DNA from: Halovibrio variabilis | Lineage (GTDB): Bacteria > Pseudomonadota > Gammaproteobacteria > Pseudomonadales > Halomonadaceae | NCBI RefSeq assembly: GCF_007991175.1 | Contig: NZ_BJXV01000008.1 | Location: 1-64,000 of the forward strand | DNA: 64,000 nt | Direction of reading: 5' to 3' | Shown: positions 59,846-64,000 of the stretch, piece by piece | Numbering within the stretch: position 1 is the first letter of the stretch | Layout: each line of letters opens with the position of its first letter | Translations under genes and position numbers: made by a program | The notes under the pieces: generated by a model | Told to the model about the DNA's origin: nothing | The model's database searches: none | The model's input: only the letters and a program-made list of their open reading frames with translations

Positions 59846-60163
59846 TTAGCGCTCCTGGTCGCTTGCTTGACGCTTTGCACGTGCTAAGCGAGCGACCTTA
59901 GGGTCGACGGCCAGCGGTCGGTATACCTCGACTCGATCGCCATCACGTAATGCATGTGCCTCGGGGTTGCGTAGCGCTTTCCCGAAGACACCCAGCGGCG
60001 CCTGTGTAAACGTGTCACTGGGCAGTTCGGGAAACAGCGCAGGTAAATCGGCCGACGCCACGGCTTGGCGCGCAGTAGTGCCCTCAGGCACCCTCAGCGC
60101 CACTATGCGCTGTTTGTGCGGGAGTGCGTAGGCAACCTCGACAGCGAGCCTTTCAGCGGCCAT
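59846..60163 (-). CDS. RnfH family ubiquitin-like protein
   Basis: Small protein (105 aa) of the RnfH/UPF0125 family with a predicted beta-grasp fold; also called RatB when next to ratA, but its function is unclear. Visible: VEVAYALPHKQRIVALRVPEGTTA-type first strands (about 7-30) and the conserved GVFGKALRNPEAHALRDGDRVEVYRPL stretch (about 58-84). ATG 60163 overlaps the ratA 3' end by 11 bp; a start at 60193 would overlap more. Confidence 0.9.
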   Translation of the reverse strand: MAAERLAVEVAYALPHKQRIVALRVPEGTTARQAVASADLPALFPELPSDTFTQAPLGVFGKALRNPEAHALRDGDRVEVYRPLAVDPKVARLARAKRQASDQER

Positions 60164-60587
60164 ACAGCTCGTTGGCGCGCTTCGTGAAGGCATCGACTAA
60201 CTGCCCGGCTATTTGCTGAAAGAGCTTTCCGAAGGCCATGCCAAGCAGGCGATTGGCAAATTCAAATTCCATTTCCAAACTGACTTTGCAAGACCCCTCT
60301 CCCATGGGGATAAACAGCCAGCGTCCTTTGAGTCGCTTGAAGGGTCCTTTGACTAGCGACATTTCAATGCGCTCGGGTGCGAAAAGGTCATTGCGAGTGG
60401 TAATGGTTTGCTCGACCCCGGCGCGCCCCAAGGTCATTTCACCAATGAGATGGGCTTCGTCATGTTCGAGCAAACGCGCATGACGGCAGCCGGGCAGGAA
60501 TTCCGGGTAGCGTTCGAAGTCGTTGACCAAATCGAACATTTTCTGGGGGGTGTGCCGCACTAAGGCGGAACGATTGACGGTTGGCAT
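60153..60587 (-). CDS. ratA: RatA/coenzyme Q-binding START-domain protein
   Basis: Polyketide-cyclase/START-fold protein similar to E. coli RatA and yeast Coq10. It has been implicated in ribosome-subunit association control and in quinone function, and the true role is debated. The 144-aa product shows SALVRHTPQKMFDLVNDFERYPEFLPGC at the N terminus and a GMAFGKLFQQIAGQLVDAF helix at the C terminus. ATG 60587 is preceded by GGAGAGG. It is divergent from smpB and paired with rnfH, the usual neighbourhood. Confidence 0.92.
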   Translation of the reverse strand: MPTVNRSALVRHTPQKMFDLVNDFERYPEFLPGCRHARLLEHDEAHLIGEMTLGRAGVEQTITTRNDLFAPERIEMSLVKGPFKRLKGRWLFIPMGEGSCKVSLEMEFEFANRLLGMAFGKLFQQIAGQLVDAFTKRANELYGR

Positions 60588-60712
60588 TGACCTCTCCGCT
60601 GACTTCACAGTGCCCAAAGCGTATCATGGGAAACAATTTTTAGACCTTAAATGGTATCACGCCTCCCCAAATAACGAAGGGGATGCCACTGACAGATTAA
60701 TGATGAGGTTCC

Positions 60713-61204
60713 ATGGCCACAAAGAAAGGTAAAAGTAAGGGTCCCGGCAGCAGCGTTATCGCCCAGAATAAAAAGGCGCGGTTCGAGTACCACATTGACG
60801 AAACCTTCGAGGCTGGGTTATCACTCGCTGGCTGGGAAGTGAAAAGCTTGCGCGCCGGCAAAGCGCAGCTCACCGATACCTATATTCTAGTACGCAACGG
60901 CGAAGCGTTTCTGCTGGGCAGCCATATCATGCCGCTGAACACGGCGAGCACCCATGAGATTGCTGACCCGACGCGCACTCGCAAATTGCTGCTGCATCGT
61001 AAAGAGATCGCCAGAATCTTTTCGATTACCCAGGACAAAGGTCACACCTGCGTGCCCCTCAAGCTTTACTGGAAACGCAATAAAGTGAAGTGCGAACTGG
61101 CGCTAGTGACCGGCAAACAGCAGCATGACAAGCGCGCAACAGAAAAAGATCGCGACTGGAGCCGCCAAAAAGGTCGAATTATGCGGGAACATAACAAGGC
61201 ATAA
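60713..61204 (+). CDS. smpB: tmRNA-binding protein SmpB
   Basis: Partner of tmRNA in ribosome rescue; it mimics the missing anticodon arm and positions the tag reading frame. The 163-aa protein has the OB-fold core ([38 protein letters not shown]) and the basic C-terminal tail needed in the decoding channel ([10 protein letters not shown]...[10 protein letters not shown]). It lies 45 bp upstream of ssrA. Confidence 0.97.
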   Translation: MATKKGKSKGPGSSVIAQNKKARFEYHIDETFEAGLSLAGWEVKSLRAGKAQLTDTYILVRNGEAFLLGSHIMPLNTASTHEIADPTRTRKLLLHRKEIARIFSITQDKGHTCVPLKLYWKRNKVKCELALVTGKQQHDKRATEKDRDWSRQKGRIMREHNKA

Positions 61205-61205
61205 C

Positions 61206-61234
61206 TGGTCAATCAGTTGTGAGCACGTTAGAAT
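61206..61234 (+). promoter_or_regulatory. Candidate promoter of ssrA
   Basis: TAGAAT (61229-61234) is a good -10 element placed 15 bp before the tmRNA 5' end; the -35 candidate TGGTCA (61206-61211, 17-bp spacing) matches four of six consensus bases. Confidence 0.5.
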
Positions 61235-61249
61235 ACGTACTTGTAATAA

Positions 61250-61629
61250 GGGGGCGACATGGTTTCGACGCCGGTAACAACCCTTGCGGTGCATGCCGAG
61301 AGCGTGATGTATCTCGTAAATCCCACATCACGAAAAATAGTCGCAAATGACGAAAACTATGCTCAAGGCGCGCTAGCAGCTTAAACACTGTTAGCTTCTT
61401 GTCTGGCCCCAAGGTGATGTGCCTATTCATCACTGAGGGGATACGAGCTAAAGCTGATAGGATCGCGATTGGTGGTGTCTTCTCACCAGTCGTTAAACTT
61501 TAGAAGACTCGCGGGACTGAATCCTGACCGTCGGAGTCAGTTCCGCTAAATCAAATGACGGAATCTAAGCATGTAGAGCCAATAGGCGCGTGCTGGCGGA
61601 CGCGGGTTCAATTCCCGCCGCCTCCACCA
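61250..61629 (+). ncRNA. ssrA: Transfer-messenger RNA
   Basis: Rescues stalled ribosomes by trans-translation. The 380-nt mature RNA has the tRNA-like ends: acceptor stem GGGGGCG (61250-61256) pairs with CGCCTCC, the T arm is GGTTCAATTCC and CCA is encoded at 61627-61629. The tag frame starts at the resume codon GCA (61343) and ends at TAA (61382-61384), encoding ANDENYAQGALAA. It is downstream of smpB. Its 3' end is a well-known integration site for islands, and the sequence character changes right after it. Confidence 0.98.
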
Positions 61630-61646
61630 CCTTACTATAAAAATCA

Positions 61647-61668
61647 AGCACCTACGGGTGCTTTTTTT
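61647..61668 (+). terminator. Intrinsic terminator of ssrA
   Basis: AGCACC (61647-61652) pairs with GGTGCT (61657-61662), TACG tetraloop, seven T, 18 bp after the tmRNA CCA. Confidence 0.9.
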
Positions 61669-61901
61669 GTGCCTGTGGGCTCAAAAAGGCCTGTTTAGGC
61701 ATAGCTATGTCAACATTTGAGTCAACGTTTTTATTGGTCTCTTCATTTACGCAGGACTAGCCAGTTCGTTGCCCCCCTTCTACCGGCCTATTGGCCTCAG
61801 TGCTTATGACCAATGTCGTTTTCGATGACGTGTGCGAAGCTCAGCTGCTGTACTTTTTCAACGGCTGAAATCGGCCAGAAGCGGTCTTTAAGACGATGCT
61901 T
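61669..61901. other. Non-coding junction between ssrA and accessory DNA
   Basis: I see no convincing gene, integrase or transposon end here, and no repeat of the ssrA 3' end within the window. A short minus-strand reading frame (61797-61940) crosses its right part and is described separately. Confidence 0.5.
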
Positions 61902-61940
61902 ATGAGACACCTTGCTAAGAGGTGAGCGAACGTGTGCCAT
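61797..61940 (-). CDS. Possible 47-aa protein or gene stump
   Basis: Open frame of 47 codons on the strand of the accessory genes, product basic and His-rich (SHKHRLKDRFWPIS, ending DIGHKH). Its first 11 or so codons lie within the attC-like structure, so translation from this ATG would start in recombination-site DNA; the remainder might be the 3' stump of an older gene cut by cassette insertion. No ribosome site is evident and I recognise no family. Confidence 0.25.
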   Translation of the reverse strand: MAHVRSPLSKVSHKHRLKDRFWPISAVEKVQQLSFAHVIENDIGHKH

Positions 61941-61999
61941 ACTTGAGCGAAACGGATATGGCACACTTTTAGGAATCCATCTTAAGCAATATGTTATGC
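61902..61999 (-). other. attC-like site with decayed R' box, after the DUF4062 gene
   Basis: Read on the minus strand: R'' GCATAAC (61999-61993, overlapping the gene's stop codon), 3-nt spacer, L'' TTGCTTAAGA (61989-61980), a perfect 10-bp inner stem GTGTGCCATA (61966-61957) with TATGGCACAC (61941-61932), L' TCTTAGCAA (61920-61912), 3-nt spacer, then GTCTCAT (61908-61902) where R' should be. L'' carries one base more than L', the extrahelical-base feature of attC. The R' box keeps only its first GT of GTTRRRY, so it is probably inactive. Confidence 0.5.
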
Positions 62000-62995
62000 T
62001 TCCTTGCTGACGACTCTATGTTTCAGCATTGTTTGCATACCTAAATCTGTGAGAAGCCACTGAGCTTGCGGATGTTCATTATCAATGTTAATTAACCGTA
62101 AAGCTAAGAATTGAATTCTAATTGTATATAAATCTTGATCATCTACGGCTAATGATGTCATTTGGAAATTATTACTATCTGTCTTACTAAATTGCCGTGC
62201 AGTAAAATTATTTACATCACTGTCAAAAGCTTTGTCAGCTATAAAAGGTGATATTGCACCAAAAATTTCGCTCCAGGACACTGAATTATGCCATTTACAA
62301 TATTGAGTTTGTTGTCCCATAGACCTCGCATATAAGCTATATGTTCCATGTATATCGATTACACTATCCCAGTCAGCTAACTCCTCTCTTGGAATCACTG
62401 GCTGAGAAACCTGACTCTCTTGGAGTTGCAATTTCAGTTCATCGTTACGTTTTCGTAGATCATTAATTTCAAGGAGTAACTCTGGAGATGCTGCTGAGTC
62501 TGCTCTAATCCAACCAACAGCAGGGAATAATCTCATCGTTTTATTTAGACTAAGCGATACTTCTCCTGGCAACTGAGCAGCATTGTCCCAAAATCTGACC
62601 AATCGACCATCACTAACCTTTTCCCTAAAGCTCTGGAGTTTTTGATAAATTTCATCTTCAATTTCAGTTTTTGATCGGGGCAGTTCGTCTGGAGATTTAT
62701 GCAATAAGGCAATTATTTTGATACCTTTGCTAACAGCGTAATCAAACTCTTTTTCAGTATAGCTAAGCCCATCATCAGCTGTTGAACCATATCGACCACC
62801 AATGATGAGCAAATAATAGTCACAATCGTCGATTATTCTTTTGATAAATTCCCATTGCTCCTCATCTGCAGCCGGAAACAGCTCCATACCAGCAGGAATA
62901 CAGTCCATTTCCATTAACGTTTGTAAAACACTTTGCCTTTCTTCCTGAAGATCAACATAAGTAGAACTTATAAAAACTTGATAGCGTTTATCCAT
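61994..62995 (-). CDS. DUF4062 protein with coiled coil and C-terminal domain
   Basis: The 333-aa product begins with a DUF4062 domain (about 4-100). Its marks are [16 protein letters not shown] (5-20), the GMELFPA strand (36-42), [10 protein letters not shown] (62-71) and [10 protein letters not shown] (78-87). Then come a helical linker with a short coiled coil (about 172-196) and a C-terminal domain (about 205-333) of unknown family with a winged-helix-like end ([12 protein letters not shown]). DUF4062 is found at the N terminus of several NTPase and repeat proteins, including suspected immune proteins. The ATG has GGAA at 6 nt. The gene is AT-rich compared with the core genome and flanked by attC-like sites, so it is probably an integron cassette. 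Function unknown; a defence role is inference. Confidence 0.8.
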   Translation of the reverse strand: MDKRYQVFISSTYVDLQEERQSVLQTLMEMDCIPAGMELFPAADEEQWEFIKRIIDDCDYYLLIIGGRYGSTADDGLSYTEKEFDYAVSKGIKIIALLHKSPDELPRSKTEIEDEIYQKLQSFREKVSDGRLVRFWDNAAQLPGEVSLSLNKTMRLFPAVGWIRADSAASPELLLEINDLRKRNDELKLQLQESQVSQPVIPREELADWDSVIDIHGTYSLYARSMGQQTQYCKWHNSVSWSEIFGAISPFIADKAFDSDVNNFTARQFSKTDSNNFQMTSLAVDDQDLYTIRIQFLALRLINIDNEHPQAQWLLTDLGMQTMLKHRVVSKEA

Positions 62996-63039
62996 ATATT
63001 TTCCATATTAATTTGATAAAATGACGTGGCCGGTTGAGG

Positions 63040-63111
63040 GCATAACGCTTCACTCACCGGAATTTTGGGAGCGAAGCGAGTAAAATTTCCGCGTGCAGTG
63101 ACTTGTTATAC
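63040..63111 (-). other. Integron attC recombination site
   Basis: A 72-bp imperfect palindrome between two same-strand genes. Minus strand order: R'' GTATAAC (63111-63105), AAG, L'' TCACTGCA, stem GGAAATTTT, terminal loop region, stem AAAATTCC, L' TGAGTGA, AGC, R' GTTATGC (63046-63040). The arms pair from R to the inner stem with one extra base in L'', which on the plus (bottom) strand is an extrahelical G, as in known attC sites. R' fits GTTRRRY except at one position. The crossover would fall between 63046 and 63045. Orientation agrees with both neighbouring genes. Confidence 0.82.
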
Positions 63112-63132
63112 GCTTTCGTAAGCATGGCTCAA

Positions 63133-64000
63133 TCACAACACTTGATACTTCTTTAATGATTTTTCAGAAACAAAATACAAATTTCCTTTTGCTCTGGTGC
63201 ACGCCACATAAAGCTTGTTCTTTGTAGTTGGATTAAGCTGGTCTAGATCAGCGTTATCAAAAGCTTTTAGGGTTGTCGGGTTTAGCACTACACATACATC
63301 TTGGAAGTGATCTAATCCTTTTATATTTCCCCAGTTAGCAGTGTTTCCTGCATAACTATCACTTTTTTGATAAAAAAGCTTAACAACTGAGTCGTTATTG
63401 AAAATTGAATCAATCTCACCAACATTATTAACATATCCTACCACGACCTCATCTTCTCGATGAGATAAAATCTTAATCCCGATATTTTCAGATACAAAAG
63501 CACAAACACTAGGACTGCAGCGATAACTGTTTGATAGCGATGTTAAATCTATATCAAAGCCTGCTTTTTCTAGTTTATTGCAGTATTTATCAAAACATTC
63601 ATGCAATGATTTCTGAGTATTTCCATCACGACTGGTGTCGAAAGTATGCTGATAAAAATCGCCTACCAATCGAATGTCTACATTTGCTTTTGCTAAGGCG
63701 CAGATTAGGTTGAAATCGTTTGCGGCGAAATCTTGCACTTCGTCAATAAACACTGAGTCATAGAACTTTTCAATTCTTTGTATTAAGTCAGGAATAACAT
63801 CAAATTCAATTAGTAGTTTAGCTATACGATTTGAGTACAGCCGTCCACTCTTATCAATATAATGCTCTCTCGTATCCTTTTTTGAGCGTTGAGCGTACTG
63901 AGGTAAAGGGAAATTGAAGTTAATCCCCTTAGTTTTCAGCTCATATCCGCATATGGGTCTGAAGCAAAATGAGTATAAAAATGTAAAGTAGCTATATATT
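63133..64000 (-). CDS. Superfamily 1 (UvrD-like) helicase, 3' part
   Basis: Partial gene; the frame is open to the window edge, so its start and the Walker A motif lie outside. The 288 visible C-terminal residues contain motif II VFIDEVQDF, motif III VGDFYQHTFD, the arginine motif LSNSYRCSPS and motif VI KLYVACTRAKGNLYFV. The spacing between motifs is short, so the usual large 2B domain seems absent. Compact UvrD-like helicases of this kind occur in anti-phage systems such as Gabija (with an OLD-family nuclease), but no partner is visible and other roles are possible. An attC site begins 22 bp after its stop, which suggests it is a cassette gene. AT-rich like the DUF4062 gene. Confidence 0.82.
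   Translation of the reverse strand, partial: IYSYFTFLYSFCFRPICGYELKTKGINFNFPLPQYAQRSKKDTREHYIDKSGRLYSNRIAKLLIEFDVIPDLIQRIEKFYDSVFIDEVQDFAANDFNLICALAKANVDIRLVGDFYQHTFDTSRDGNTQKSLHECFDKYCNKLEKAGFDIDLTSLSNSYRCSPSVCAFVSENIGIKILSHREDEVVVGYVNNVGEIDSIFNNDSVVKLFYQKSDSYAGNTANWGNIKGLDHFQDVCVVLNPTTLKAFDNADLDQLNPTTKNKLYVACTRAKGNLYFVSEKSLKKYQVL

Noticed and set aside
61932-61966. Hairpin GTGTGCCATA/TATGGCACAC as an ordinary terminator of the DUF4062 gene
   Set aside because: On the gene's strand no T tract follows the stem, and outer pairing with L- and R-type boxes continues on both sides, which fits an attC-like site better.
61669-61993. Integrase gene next to ssrA
   Set aside because: No frame of suitable length or tyrosine-recombinase motif is present between ssrA and the DUF4062 gene.

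Overview
The window looks like chromosome from a Halomonas-type gammaproteobacterium (inference from gene content, moderately GC-rich coding sequence and pseudomonad/Oceanospirillales gene order). Almost all of it, from 1 to about 61.6 kb, is conserved housekeeping sequence. The last 2 kb or so, beyond the tmRNA gene, is AT-rich accessory DNA.

Layout. 1-11.3 kb: tyrS and anmK diverge. They are followed by the twitching-motility ATPases pilT-pilU, the yggS-proC-yggT-metX-metW-DUF4426 row, and sfsA with a class I aminotransferase. 11.5-22.8 kb: dksA-gluQ-(58-aa membrane protein)-cbrA-cbrB, then a gene-free 900 bp that carries a CrcZ-like small RNA, then pcnB-folK-panB-panC-panD (folate and pantothenate). 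23-25.4 kb: an acetyl-CoA acetyltransferase and a convergent MFS exporter. 25.5-38.5 kb (minus strand): the classic folP-glmM-tpiA-secG-tRNA-Leu-tRNA-fMet-rimP-nusA-infB-rbfA-truB-rpsO-pnp translation cluster. 38.6-48.2 kb: ftsH-rlmE, yhbY, greA-carB-carA and dapB. 48.3-51.8 kb: a DUF2218 gene divergent from an iron-chelate-type ABC importer. 51.8-61.6 kb: an EamA exporter, dnaJ-dnaK-grpE with two sigma-32-type promoters, recN, fur divergent from bamE, ratA-rnfH, smpB and ssrA.

Regulation. CbrA/CbrB is a nutrient-sensing two-component system acting with sigma-54. Directly after cbrB lie a perfect GG-N10-GC sigma-54 promoter, candidate CbrB half-sites, seven A-rich CA motifs and an intrinsic terminator. 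This matches the logic of the Pseudomonas crcZ catabolite-repression RNA. Strong intrinsic terminators separate most operons, and the initiator tRNA gene has its own near-consensus promoter.

Most interesting part. Beyond ssrA (61.7-64 kb) a DUF4062 protein gene and the 3' part of a superfamily 1 helicase gene lie on the minus strand. Between them is a 72-bp imperfect palindrome with the architecture of an integron attC site: R boxes, L boxes with one extrahelical base, and 3-nt spacers. A second attC-like structure with a decayed R' box follows the DUF4062 gene. I read this as the end of an integron cassette array, or of a cluster of attC sites without an integrase, carrying probable anti-phage genes. 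The array would continue past the right edge of the window.
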